Positions 1 through 7,738 of a stretch of 64,000 bases of DNA are shown in pieces. Numbering within the stretch: position 1 is the first letter of the stretch; the number at the start of each line of letters is the position of its first letter. Under the pieces are notes generated by a model. The model was not told the origin of the DNA, searched no databases, and saw only the letters and a program-made list of their open reading frames with translations. This DNA is from Shewanella sp. OMA3-2 (GTDB lineage Bacteria > Pseudomonadota > Gammaproteobacteria > Enterobacterales > Shewanellaceae), in contig NZ_CP090974.1 of NCBI RefSeq assembly GCF_021513195.1, forward strand, positions 694,001 through 758,000, given 5' to 3'. Both the position numbers and the translations under genes were made by a program.

Positions 1-1049
1 GCTTTATGAGTAAAGATCTTGATAAGGTACTGCCAATTTTTAGCAATGTATTGTTATCTCCGGACTTTGATACTGCAGAGTTTGCTAAATTACAGCAACG
101 TGAAATTGTTGGTTTGTCACAACAAAAAGAAAGCCCGCGCGCTGTCATTGGCCGTTACTTTAATAAGCTAGTTTTTGCTAACCATCCTTATGCTAACCCA
201 AGTTCTGGTAACAGCGAGTCTATTGCTGAATTATCTATTGAGCAGTTGCGAGCGTTCCATCAGGGTTACTATCAACCTAGTAACGTAGCAATCAGTGTAG
301 TGGGTGATTTTGATCCGCAGCAGATGCAAGCCAAGTTAGAGCAAACTTTAGGTCAATGGAAAAATACTGCCGTCGCAGTGCAAGCCGATTTAGCTCAAGC
401 ATTACCGACATTAACTAAAAGCAGAGTGTTGCTGGTGGATAAGTCTGATGCAATTGAAACCACGTTTGTGTTTGGTGGCATGGGCATAAGTTACGACAGC
501 CCTGATTACGTAGGTTTAACGGTAGTCAATACCATTCTAGGTGGGCGTTTTACCTCATGGTTAAATGATGAACTTAGGGTCAATGCAGGCTTAACCTACG
601 GCGCGCGCTCTGGGTTTGTGCCTTACTCAAAGGCTGGAGTGTTTCAAATTAGTACCTTTACTAAAGCTGAAACTACCAAAGAAGCCATTGATTTAGCCTT
701 AAAAACCTATGCAAGATTGTGGCAAAAGGGTATCGACCAAGCAACATTAGATTCTGCTAAAGCTTATGTTAAAGGGCAGTTTCCGCCTAAGTTTGAAACC
801 GCAAGTCAGCTAGCGGGCTTAATGTCAGAGATGTATTTATATGGCTTTGATGATGATTTTATTAATCAGTTTCAAGCCAAGGTTGATGGGCTAACCATTG
901 CAGAAACCGAGCGTCTAGTGAAACAGTATTTCCCTCAACAGAACTTACAATATGTGTTGATTGGTAATGCTGAAAAAATTGCCGATATCGCAGCCCAATA
1001 TGGTGATGTGACCAAAGTGGATATTAAAGACAGCGGTTTTGGCCAGTAA
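1..1049 (+). CDS. M16 (pitrilysin/insulinase-like) metallopeptidase, C-terminal part
   Basis: The reading frame is open to the left edge, so the 5' end lies outside the window and the ATG at 6 is internal. About 348 residues are visible. They match the C-terminal half of an M16B zinc peptidase: the stretch around residues 85-105 (YYQPSNVAISVVGDF) is the usual end of an M16 N-terminal lobe, and GLTYGARSGF near residue 198 is the conserved R/Y-type motif of the inactive second lobe. The HxxEH zinc motif is not in the visible part and should lie upstream. Such proteins usually occur in pairs in the periplasm and degrade peptides. A hairpin terminator follows at about 1101. The family is clear; the substrate is unknown. 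Confidence 0.85.
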   Translation, partial: FMSKDLDKVLPIFSNVLLSPDFDTAEFAKLQQREIVGLSQQKESPRAVIGRYFNKLVFANHPYANPSSGNSESIAELSIEQLRAFHQGYYQPSNVAISVVGDFDPQQMQAKLEQTLGQWKNTAVAVQADLAQALPTLTKSRVLLVDKSDAIETTFVFGGMGISYDSPDYVGLTVVNTILGGRFTSWLNDELRVNAGLTYGARSGFVPYSKAGVFQISTFTKAETTKEAIDLALKTYARLWQKGIDQATLDSAKAYVKGQFPPKFETASQLAGLMSEMYLYGFDDDFINQFQAKVDGLTIAETERLVKQYFPQQNLQYVLIGNAEKIADIAAQYGDVTKVDIKDSGFGQ

Positions 1050-1100
1050 CTTGAGCCAGTAATGTGTTAGTCATCTTGGTCACTATGGTATAGCCAAGTT

Positions 1101-1134
1101 AAAAAGACCCACAATCGAGTGGGTCTTTTGTTTT
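1101..1134 (+). terminator. Rho-independent terminator after the M16 peptidase gene
   Basis: AAAAGACCCAC and GTGGGTCTTTT form a stem around a short loop (AATCGA), followed by GTTTT. The A-rich left arm means it could work in both directions. Confidence 0.8.
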
Positions 1135-1274
1135 ATAGCATGTATATTTTAGGGAGCGATGAAAGCAAGCTAGGCCCTAATATCAGACGCAAAAAATGAC
1201 TCAAATATAACAAACAGTGAGCCAGGTATTGGCTCGTTACTACCCACAGAATTAGACAACAGATTGTAATCAAA

Positions 1275-1604
1275 ATGATATTTAATCATGTTAAATCGAT
1301 AGCTTTGATCCTATTTGGCATTATTACATTGTATTGCCCGTCTGCGATGGCTAACAAAGTCCAGCTTGGGCAGTTTTGCCCGCTAATGAGTGGTCAGTGG
1401 CATGGCAGCGCGGCAAATCCAAACGGCCAATCAAAACAAGTAACAACCTCTGTGTTGTGTTCTGCCGATAGCAATAATATGTATATTAGTGTTAGCCAAG
1501 GGGCGAGGTTCAGTAATAGTGAAACCTGGTGGTTCCGCGCGCGTGGTAGTGATATAGAGCTTATTTATTCTGACGGTATTAACACTGATATTAGCCAGCT
1601 ATTT
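1275..1604 (+). pseudogene. Exported protein of unknown function, 5' part, split by a transposon
   Basis: This encodes the first 110 residues of a small exported protein: a signal peptide (hydrophobic residues 9-20, cleavage probably after CPSAMA) and then a Cys-containing domain with W residues (GQFCPLMSGQWHG). The frame now runs on into the IS66 element and stops at 1656-1658. The rest of the gene lies at 12265-12494. Removing the insertion and one copy of the 8-bp repeat joins the two parts in frame to give a protein of about 183 residues. I do not recognise the family; it resembles small lipocalin-like or DUF-type periplasmic proteins only in general character. Confidence 0.8.
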
Positions 1605-1685
1605 GTAACCGTCCGGGCAAGTACATCTTCAGTAGAACTCATGGAACCTTTATCTTAACGACTGACCATTACATCAGGAGTTAAC

Positions 1686-2009
1686 ATGGCTAAACGTTCG
1701 CGTAAAGATTGGGCTGCTTTGATAAAACAGCAGCCCGCTAGCGGCTTGACTATCACCGCTTTTTGTCGTCAGCATAAGCTCAGTAACAGTACCTTTTATG
1801 CCCGTAAAGCTAACAAGGCTAAAATAAAATCGGTTACGCCTTTTGTTAAAGCCACAGTGGCAACGCCAACGTCGGTTATAACCCAAGCTCAACCTGGCGA
1901 GCCTCAACAGACTATCTGCTTACAGCATCAAACAGGTTTATGGACTTTTCCCTGCTCGTTACCTGCAAGTTATCTGCTTGAAATAATAAAAGGCCTGCAA
2001 GCATGTTGA
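1686..2009 (+). CDS. tnpA: IS66-family accessory protein TnpA
   Basis: This 107-residue protein is the first gene of the IS66 set. Its N-terminal half has the helix-turn-helix-like pattern of IS66 TnpA proteins: W..L......SGLTITAFCRQHKLSNSTFYARK at residues 10-43. It is needed with TnpB for IS66 transposition, although its exact role is not established. A good ribosome site (AGGAG) lies 6 bases before the ATG. The 3' end overlaps tnpB by 7 bases, which suggests translational coupling. The ATG is 81 bp from the element's left end, the same distance as in the right-hand remnant. Confidence 0.88.
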   Translation: MAKRSRKDWAALIKQQPASGLTITAFCRQHKLSNSTFYARKANKAKIKSVTPFVKATVATPTSVITQAQPGEPQQTICLQHQTGLWTFPCSLPASYLLEIIKGLQAC

Positions 2010-2350
2010 TGTTTCAACAGCTTCCTTGTGTTTATCTGCATCGAGAACCCGTGGATTTTCGTAAATCAATAAATGGCTTGGCCATCATCGTTGAGCAACA
2101 ATTATCCTTACAGGTCACCGACGGCAGCGTGTTTGTCTTTTGTAATAAAGGCCGTGATAAATTAAAAATCCTCTACTGGGATAGCACCGGTTTTGCGCTT
2201 TGGTATAAACGCCTCGAACAGGATAAGTTTAAGTGGCCGACTCAAAGCGAAGATGAGTGTATGAGATTATCTGAGCAGCAGTTTCATTGGCTACTTTCAG
2301 GATTTGACGTATTAGGCCATCAGCATGTTAAGGGCTTGAGTTACAGTTAA
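2003..2350 (+). CDS. tnpB: IS66-family accessory protein TnpB (Orf2)
   Basis: This 115-residue protein is of normal length for IS66 TnpB (about 115). The N-terminal signature VYLHREPVDFRKSINGLA is diagnostic of the family, as is the central stretch with KILYWDSTGFALWYKRLE. It overlaps the end of tnpA by 7 bases. TnpB is required for transposition of IS66 elements with TnpA and TnpC; its biochemical function is not established. No defect is visible. Confidence 0.92.
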   Translation: MLMFQQLPCVYLHREPVDFRKSINGLAIIVEQQLSLQVTDGSVFVFCNKGRDKLKILYWDSTGFALWYKRLEQDKFKWPTQSEDECMRLSEQQFHWLLSGFDVLGHQHVKGLSYS

Positions 2351-2433
2351 TTGATCGCCATTACGTATGCTGTTTCCCATAATTAGATCACTGTTTCGAC
2401 CTTATCTAAGGAGCGTTTTGGTATAATCACACC

Positions 2434-4008
2434 ATGAAATTAAGCCCTGATAACCTACCCAACGACGTTGATTTACTTAAGCAATTATTGCTTGAGACGT
2501 TGGCGGCTAAAGAGGCTGAAATAGCGGAGTTAAAACAATCCGTGCAACGGTTACTTGAGCAATTTCGCCTCGCACAACAACAGCGCTTCGGTGCCAGCAG
2601 TGAAAGCCATGATTATCAAGGTGAGTTGTTTAACGAAGCTGAAGTCACGGTTGATGAGCCCGTTGAATTAACGGCAGATGCTGATGTGTCAGTACCGCCT
2701 AAACAACGGGCCAAGCGTAAATTATTGCCCAAAGACCTGCCACGTGAAATTATTATCCATGACATCAGTGATGAAGATAAGCAGTGTGATTGCTGTGGAC
2801 ATCAGCTGGCGTTAATGGGCCAAGATAGCAGCGAGAAACTTAAGTTTATACCGGCACAAATCAGCGTGATTGAGCACGTTAGACTCAAATACAGCTGCAA
2901 GCATTGCGAAACCAAAGGAACGCAAGCCAATATCAAACAAGCGCCGGTGCCAGCCAGCCCTATTCCTAAAAGTGTTGCCACCCCAAGTCTATTAAGCCAA
3001 CTTATTACTAGCAAATACCAATATGCGTTACCACTGTACCGGCAAGAAACCTTGTTCAAGCAACATGGTATCGCCTTAAGTCGGCAAACCATGGCAGATT
3101 GGATGATGAAATCGGCGGCTCTGTTTAAACCCCTATACGATTTATTGCACCAACATCTGTTAACGCAAGGTGTGCTCCACGCCGATGAAACCACCCTCAA
3201 CGTGATTAACGATGAGCGGGTGAAATCCTATATGTGGGTGTATTGCACTGGCGCGGATGGACCAAGTATCGAGCCTCGATATCAAGGTTTGCGCAGCATC
3301 GTACTGTACGACTATCAAGACGGTAGCCGCGCGGGCACTTGCGTGAGCCGTTTTCTTGCCACCGAGCAAACGGTATTTAATGGTTATTTACAGGTCGATG
3401 GCTACGCGGCTTACCAACAGGCCAATAATAAACTTGTGGGCTGTTGGGCCCATGCACGGCGCAAGTTCAAAGAAGCGCTAGTGGCACAAGGAAAAGCCAA
3501 AGCAGGTAAAGTCAGTAAAGCAGATATGGCACTGAGCATGATAGCCAAGCTGTATCGCATTGAAACCCAAATACAATCACTGAGCCTGGAAGATCGACTG
3601 TATTTTAGGCGCACGCACTCAGCTGCCCAGTTGATGCAATTTAAGCAATGGCTGGATAAATCAGCGCAGCAAGTGTCAAAGCAAAGCCCTCTAGGCAAAG
3701 CCATACATTACAGTCTCAATCAATGGTCAAAGCTCAGACGTTACGTAGAGGACAGCCGACTCAATATAGACAACAATCGTGCTGAACGCGCAGTAAAACC
3801 GTTCGTGATAGGGCGTAAAAATTGGCTGTTCAACCACAACCATCGTGGTGCTGAGGCCAGTGCTATTTTATACAGCATCATAGAAACAGCCAAAGCAAAT
3901 GGGCTAACGCCATTCGATTACATTGAACACTGTTTAGATAAATTATCTCACCCTAACTGCGACCTCAATAGCTTATTGCCCTGGCGCGTTAATCTAGGCA
4001 AGGCTTAG
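2434..4008 (+). CDS. tnpC: IS66-family DDE transposase TnpC
   Basis: This 524-residue protein catalyses the DNA cleavage and strand transfer of the element. It has an N-terminal coiled coil (about residues 15-50), a zinc-finger-like region with two CxxC pairs (CDCC near 117, CKHC near 152), and the IS66 catalytic core: D in LHADETTLNV near residue 251, D in VDGYAAYQ near 322, and E in DNNRAERAVKPF near 449. The length is normal and no frameshift is present. It stops 16 bp before the right end of the element. Confidence 0.95.
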   Translation: MKLSPDNLPNDVDLLKQLLLETLAAKEAEIAELKQSVQRLLEQFRLAQQQRFGASSESHDYQGELFNEAEVTVDEPVELTADADVSVPPKQRAKRKLLPKDLPREIIIHDISDEDKQCDCCGHQLALMGQDSSEKLKFIPAQISVIEHVRLKYSCKHCETKGTQANIKQAPVPASPIPKSVATPSLLSQLITSKYQYALPLYRQETLFKQHGIALSRQTMADWMMKSAALFKPLYDLLHQHLLTQGVLHADETTLNVINDERVKSYMWVYCTGADGPSIEPRYQGLRSIVLYDYQDGSRAGTCVSRFLATEQTVFNGYLQVDGYAAYQQANNKLVGCWAHARRKFKEALVAQGKAKAGKVSKADMALSMIAKLYRIETQIQSLSLEDRLYFRRTHSAAQLMQFKQWLDKSAQQVSKQSPLGKAIHYSLNQWSKLRRYVEDSRLNIDNNRAERAVKPFVIGRKNWLFNHNHRGAEASAILYSIIETAKANGLTPFDYIEHCLDKLSHPNCDLNSLLPWRVNLGKA

Positions 4009-4041
4009 TTCGCCGGACGCTCACCAAAAACTTATGAAATT

Positions 4042-4299
4042 ATGGATGAAAGGCTTGTGCCAAAGGTTGCGCCATTTGTCATTCCTGCTTTAATATTTTT
4101 GATAAGTGACACTGCTCTTATAGAGATAGCTAACTTTTATTTCCATCCGCTAAAAACTATATTTATCAATAAAATAACGGCATATATTGAAACCAATAAT
4201 AAAAGTAGGTTATTGTGTGGAGTTAGGGAAACGCAGGCTACTCATGAACGAAGCCATTCAGGGATGAAGATAAGCGAGCAGTACTCACTCTTTTCATAA
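4042..4299 (+). CDS. Doubtful short ORF between two insertion sequences
   Basis: This 85-codon frame follows the IS66 right end. It has a hydrophobic stretch near residues 10-35 but no recognisable domain and no clear ribosome site. The surroundings are IS debris (intact IS66 to the left, broken IS3 to the right), so it may be a chance frame or a decayed gene fragment. No function is proposed. The remaining bases up to about 4430 show nothing I can support. Confidence 0.2.
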   Translation: MDERLVPKVAPFVIPALIFLISDTALIEIANFYFHPLKTIFINKITAYIETNNKSRLLCGVRETQATHERSHSGMKISEQYSLFS

Positions 4300-4430
4300 A
4301 AAGCAGAGAGAGCAGCACAAGTAATTGATTCATATTAACCTTCCCCCTGTTTTTCACGCTTTGCAATGAAAACCTTTCCCCAAAAAAATCGACCAGTTAG
4401 ATTTAATAATTGGTGTCTTAGTTATTTATT

Positions 4431-4688
4431 AAATCGTTAGATGAAGCGCGTAAATGGGTAAATGAATTTGTTTATTGATACAACAACGAGCATCGCCATA
4501 GCAGGATTAAGTTTGTGACACCAAGCCAGAGACATGATGGTCTTGATGTTGGGATACTGGCGAAGCGAAAAGCGTTGTATCAGACAAAAAGAAATGAACA
4601 TCCAGAGCGATGGTCAAAAGAAGAGCGAAACTGGCAGCCCATAGGCGCTGTGGAGTTAAATCCAGAGAAATACAAAGAAGCTGCTTAA
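4431..4688 (+). pseudogene. IS3-family transposase (orfB), C-terminal fragment with internal stop
   Basis: Only about the last 84 codons of an IS3-type OrfB remain. The recognisable tail is YNNEHRHSRIKFVTPSQRH followed by the typical RKALY, PERWS, RNWQPIGAVELNPE pattern. A TGA stop at 4476-4478 sits where the family normally has W just before YNNEHRH, so the fragment is dead even apart from truncation. After the stop at 4686-4688 comes GACAACTGTCTTGAAA, which resembles an IS3 right terminus. No left end was found. It lies directly upstream of the metal efflux genes. Confidence 0.8.
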
Positions 4689-4731
4689 CAATGTAGGCGA
4701 CAACTGTCTTGAAAAACACCGTTTAGTTTAA

Positions 4732-4760
4732 TTGACGAAATCTGTAAGAAATGTTCTAAT
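4732..4760 (+). promoter_or_regulatory. Candidate sigma-70 promoter for the metal efflux genes
   Basis: TTGACG (4732-4737) and TCTAAT (4755-4760) are separated by 17 bases. They lie just downstream of the IS3 remnant's right end and 18 bases before the ATG at 4778. This is by inspection only. Confidence 0.45.
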
Positions 4761-4777
4761 TGTACTTTATACATCTA

Positions 4778-5137
4778 ATGGCTATCTCTTTGAAAAATAA
4801 GTTTCTGAATTTAACATTAGCGATTGTGATTGTAATACAATCGTTTGTAGCTATTGCCAATTCACAAGAAACGCATGTATTAGATGTACAACATATCGAA
4901 ACCGAACATTCTCACGAAAATGATCGCCAAATAGTTGATAACGAATTACCAATAGAAGGTGAACATAGTGTTGAGGACTGTCATCACTGTGGACACTGCC
5001 ATGGGTTTCATTCTCAATGGTTGACTCAAACTAAAGCTAGTATTGATCACGATAAACTCGTAGCTCATCAATACCTATATTCATTTCAATATGCTAATGC
5101 ATACTCTGATAACCCAATAATCCCCCCTATAAGTTAA
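4778..5137 (+). CDS. Small exported Cys/His-rich protein, putative metal-associated
   Basis: This 119-residue protein starts at the ATG at 4778 (MAISLKNK); an upstream TTG at 4760 in frame is less likely. It has a signal peptide (hydrophobic to about residue 26, then ANSQ). The mature part is rich in His and acidic residues and contains CHHCGHCHGFH near residues 73-83, a dense cluster of possible soft-metal ligands. It leads the RND efflux operon by about 100 bp. Small Cys/His proteins of this kind often precede czc/cop operons. I infer periplasmic metal binding or sensing; I do not recognise a named family with certainty. Confidence 0.7.
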   Translation: MAISLKNKFLNLTLAIVIVIQSFVAIANSQETHVLDVQHIETEHSHENDRQIVDNELPIEGEHSVEDCHHCGHCHGFHSQWLTQTKASIDHDKLVAHQYLYSFQYANAYSDNPIIPPIS

Positions 5138-5241
5138 CTCTATTTGAATCGTTCAGTTTAGCTGAGCACCTTTATATTCGTGTCTACTTACGATTTTACT
5201 GTCGTCAGTTAACACTATCTAAATAAATATGAGTTTAATTT

Positions 5242-6486
5242 ATGAAAATATTTTTTAAAAAAAGTATTTGCGCCATGCTATGCGTCGGTATGTTTTTAGC
5301 TATGTTAATCAATATACAAAGAGCAAATGCACAACCAACATCGACGTCTTGGCTGTCAATGCAAATAAACAAACATCCAAATATTATTGCTGCCAAAGAA
5401 GAAATGAATGCTGTTTTTTCAAATGCGGAAGGGAACAAGCAACCGCTTTATAATCCTGAACTAGAGACTGGTTATGAGCGAGAAGGTGACGCTAATAATT
5501 ATTCCATTGGCATTAATCAAACGATTGATTGGTGGGATAAACGAGAAACAAAAGAGCAACAAGCTAACTTTAGCTTAACTCAAGCAAGCAAACACTTTGA
5601 CTTTCTTGTTCAAGAAAAGACAGCGCAAGCTTTACAAGCGTTAATTACTTGGCAAGCAGCTAAAAAGCAAGCTTTTATAGCTCAAGAACAAGAAAAGCAG
5701 TTGGAAACCATACTTGATTTAGTTAAGGATCGTCAAAAAGCAGGTGATCTTGGACAAGTAGATGCTGAACTTACTTTTTTAAGTTTATCTCAAATGTTGA
5801 ATGTTACCGCAAAAGCACAAGTTCAATTAAAACAAGCTGAAGCTCAAGTCAAGGAGCTACTGCAGGATTGGACGCCGGATAAAGAGGTTTTACCTGCGCA
5901 AGGTTTGACTATCAGCAATTATCAATTATCACCTCAATGGCTTCAACAACATCCTTTAGTTCTAGAGGCAAAAGCGCAGTGGCAAATAGCTAAAAGTAAT
6001 GCTCAACTGTCAATGTTGGAGGCTAAAGCGGACCCTACTATCGGTATAAATGCAGGTAAAAATGCAGGAGACAATGTGCTTGGAGTAACGCTTTCAATGC
6101 CTCTGAACATTCGCAACAATTTTTCAGCACAAGCAAGAGCTGCGAATCAACAAGCATTAGCTGCCGAAGCAAATGTTCACTCCATTATGCGCAAACAACG
6201 GTTTGCTATTCAATCAAGTACCGACACCTTGCTCACTTATCAAAAAAACTATCAACGTTGGCAACAATTGATGGATGGAAGAGGTAAACGTAGTGGCGAC
6301 TTGCTGCAAAAGCAATGGCAAAGCGGTGATGTGAGCACTACCGAGTATTTACTCGCTTTACAACAGCGTGCTGAAGGTCTTAAAGCGGGCATTGACTTAC
6401 AAAGTCAATTTCAATTAAGCCAAATAGATTGGCTATTACAAGTGGGGCAAATTAAGACTGTGCTCCAACAATTATCTCAGCCTTGA
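5242..6486 (+). CDS. czcC: CzcC-like outer membrane efflux protein
   Basis: This 414-residue protein is a TolC-type outer membrane factor for the RND pump encoded downstream. It has a signal peptide (about residues 1-30, ending RANA), then long Gln/Ala-rich helices with two repeated halves typical of OEP proteins (for example YNPELETGYEREG near 70 and PTIGINAGKNAG near 260). The length matches CzcC (about 415-420). It is the first gene of the czcC-B-A set, 56 bp before czcB by its preferred start. Function is inferred from family and position: it forms the outer membrane exit duct for metal cations. Confidence 0.88.
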   Translation: MKIFFKKSICAMLCVGMFLAMLINIQRANAQPTSTSWLSMQINKHPNIIAAKEEMNAVFSNAEGNKQPLYNPELETGYEREGDANNYSIGINQTIDWWDKRETKEQQANFSLTQASKHFDFLVQEKTAQALQALITWQAAKKQAFIAQEQEKQLETILDLVKDRQKAGDLGQVDAELTFLSLSQMLNVTAKAQVQLKQAEAQVKELLQDWTPDKEVLPAQGLTISNYQLSPQWLQQHPLVLEAKAQWQIAKSNAQLSMLEAKADPTIGINAGKNAGDNVLGVTLSMPLNIRNNFSAQARAANQQALAAEANVHSIMRKQRFAIQSSTDTLLTYQKNYQRWQQLMDGRGKRSGDLLQKQWQSGDVSTTEYLLALQQRAEGLKAGIDLQSQFQLSQIDWLLQVGQIKTVLQQLSQP

Positions 6487-6542
6487 TCATTAAATGTAAT
6501 TTGAATAATTAATAGTCAATGAACCAATTTTGGAAAAAACAT

Positions 6543-7712
6543 ATGAATAAGCAAATTAAATTAATAACGCAGGCCGTACTTTTTTGTGGAATAACAACCA
6601 TAACTACTGCGACATTTGCAAATGTTCAATCATCTGAAAAAAACGAAAAGCATGTTGAAGAAAAAGATGATGGACATGGACATGAAGCTAAAAATGAGGA
6701 GGAAGAAGGTGCGGGAGTTAAACTTTCAAAGGGGCAATTAACTTTAGCTGAAATTAACATAACCGTACTAGAGCCTCAGACGATGGCTTACAGTATTTAT
6801 GCTCAAGGGGAGATAAAGGCTAATGATTATACCAGTTATTTAGTCTCGCCAAGAGTAGATTCAGTGATACTAAAACGCCATGTTGCTTTAGGTGATCATG
6901 TTGAAATCAATCAACCGTTAGTCACCCTATTTAGTGAGTCAATGGCTGAAGCTCAAGCCAGCTATAGGCTCGCTGATTCAGAATGGAAAAGGGTTCAAAA
7001 ACTTGGTCGAAAAGCGGTAGGTGAGAAACGCTTTATAGAAGCTCAGACCGATTTTGAGGCTGACTTAGGACGATTATATGCGTTTGGCTTATCTACTGAC
7101 GCTATTATCTCTTTGACTACCAACACTAAAAAACTGGGGCAATACACTCTAAACGCTGAGACTTCTGGCGCGGTATTATCTGATAATTTTCGTCAAGGCC
7201 AACGCATAGAATCGGGCGGTACTTTATTTGAGTTGGCTGATGAAGATACGTTATGGGTTGAAGCACGTTTAGCTCCATCAATGGAATTGGACTTACCTGA
7301 AAATTCAAAGGCGCAAGTAAATGTAGGTAACAATACATACATAGCTACGATCACTCAAAAAGCTCATACCATAGACCCAGTAACTCGCACACGTATTATA
7401 CGCTTACAGGTTCAAAATGTCGGTCATAAGCTTCATCCAGGCTTATTTGCGGATGTCTATTTTGCCTTTGAAACGGACAAAAAAGTTCTGACTGTGCCTG
7501 AAGAAGCATTAATGCGTGGTAGTGATGGTGATTGGATGGTGTTTGTTGAAGAAAATGGCGAATTTAAAGGTGTCGAAGTTGAATTGGGACGACAACTGGG
7601 AAAATCACGTGAAATTTTTGGTTTGCCATCAGGTACTAAAGTCGTTACAACTGGCGCTTTTTATGTTGCCGCGGAAATTGCCAAAGGCAGTTTTGATGCT
7701 CATAACCATTAA
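6543..7712 (+). CDS. czcB: CzcB-like periplasmic adaptor (membrane fusion protein)
   Basis: This adaptor of about 389 residues links the RND pump to the outer membrane duct. I prefer the ATG at 6543 (MNKQIK), which gives a clean signal peptide ending ATFA and has GGA upstream; an ATG at 6519 would add 8 residues. After the signal comes a charged linker with DDGHGHE and an EEEE run, like the His-rich N-terminal metal-binding segments of CzcB proteins. A lipoyl-like/hairpin region (VDSVILKRHVALGDHVEINQ) follows, then beta-barrel and membrane-proximal domains (LHPGLFADV; PEEALMRG). It ends 26 bp before czcA. Confidence 0.88.
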   Translation: MNKQIKLITQAVLFCGITTITTATFANVQSSEKNEKHVEEKDDGHGHEAKNEEEEGAGVKLSKGQLTLAEINITVLEPQTMAYSIYAQGEIKANDYTSYLVSPRVDSVILKRHVALGDHVEINQPLVTLFSESMAEAQASYRLADSEWKRVQKLGRKAVGEKRFIEAQTDFEADLGRLYAFGLSTDAIISLTTNTKKLGQYTLNAETSGAVLSDNFRQGQRIESGGTLFELADEDTLWVEARLAPSMELDLPENSKAQVNVGNNTYIATITQKAHTIDPVTRTRIIRLQVQNVGHKLHPGLFADVYFAFETDKKVLTVPEEALMRGSDGDWMVFVEENGEFKGVEVELGRQLGKSREIFGLPSGTKVVTTGAFYVAAEIAKGSFDAHNH

Positions 7713-7738
7713 TTAACTGATAATTGGAGAACTAACAC

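Larger units (their letters stand above)
1605..4024 (+). mobile_element. Intact IS66-family insertion sequence (left end of the composite)
   Basis: This 2,420-bp element carries tnpA, tnpB and tnpC in the standard IS66 order. Its terminal inverted repeats are imperfect: the left begins GTAACCGTCCGGGCAAG and the right, read inward on the complement, begins GTGAGCGTCCGGCGAAC. All three frames are open and of normal length, so it may still be active. No target duplication flanks this element alone. Confidence 0.85.

Noticed and set aside
2802..3704. Minus-strand frames opposite tnpC
   Set aside because: They are shadow frames of a strongly coding transposase gene with no independent signals.
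1605..4024. Simple insertion of one IS66 element into the exported-protein gene
   Set aside because: The right side of this element lacks the AGCTATTT repeat, which instead lies at 12265, so the larger unit inserted.
4042..4299. A cargo gene of the transposon at 4042
   Set aside because: It is listed only as a doubtful frame, since there is no domain, no ribosome site and it lies in IS debris.
5268..5453. Second forward frame inside czcC
   Set aside because: It overlaps the real gene in another frame and has no ribosome site or family match.
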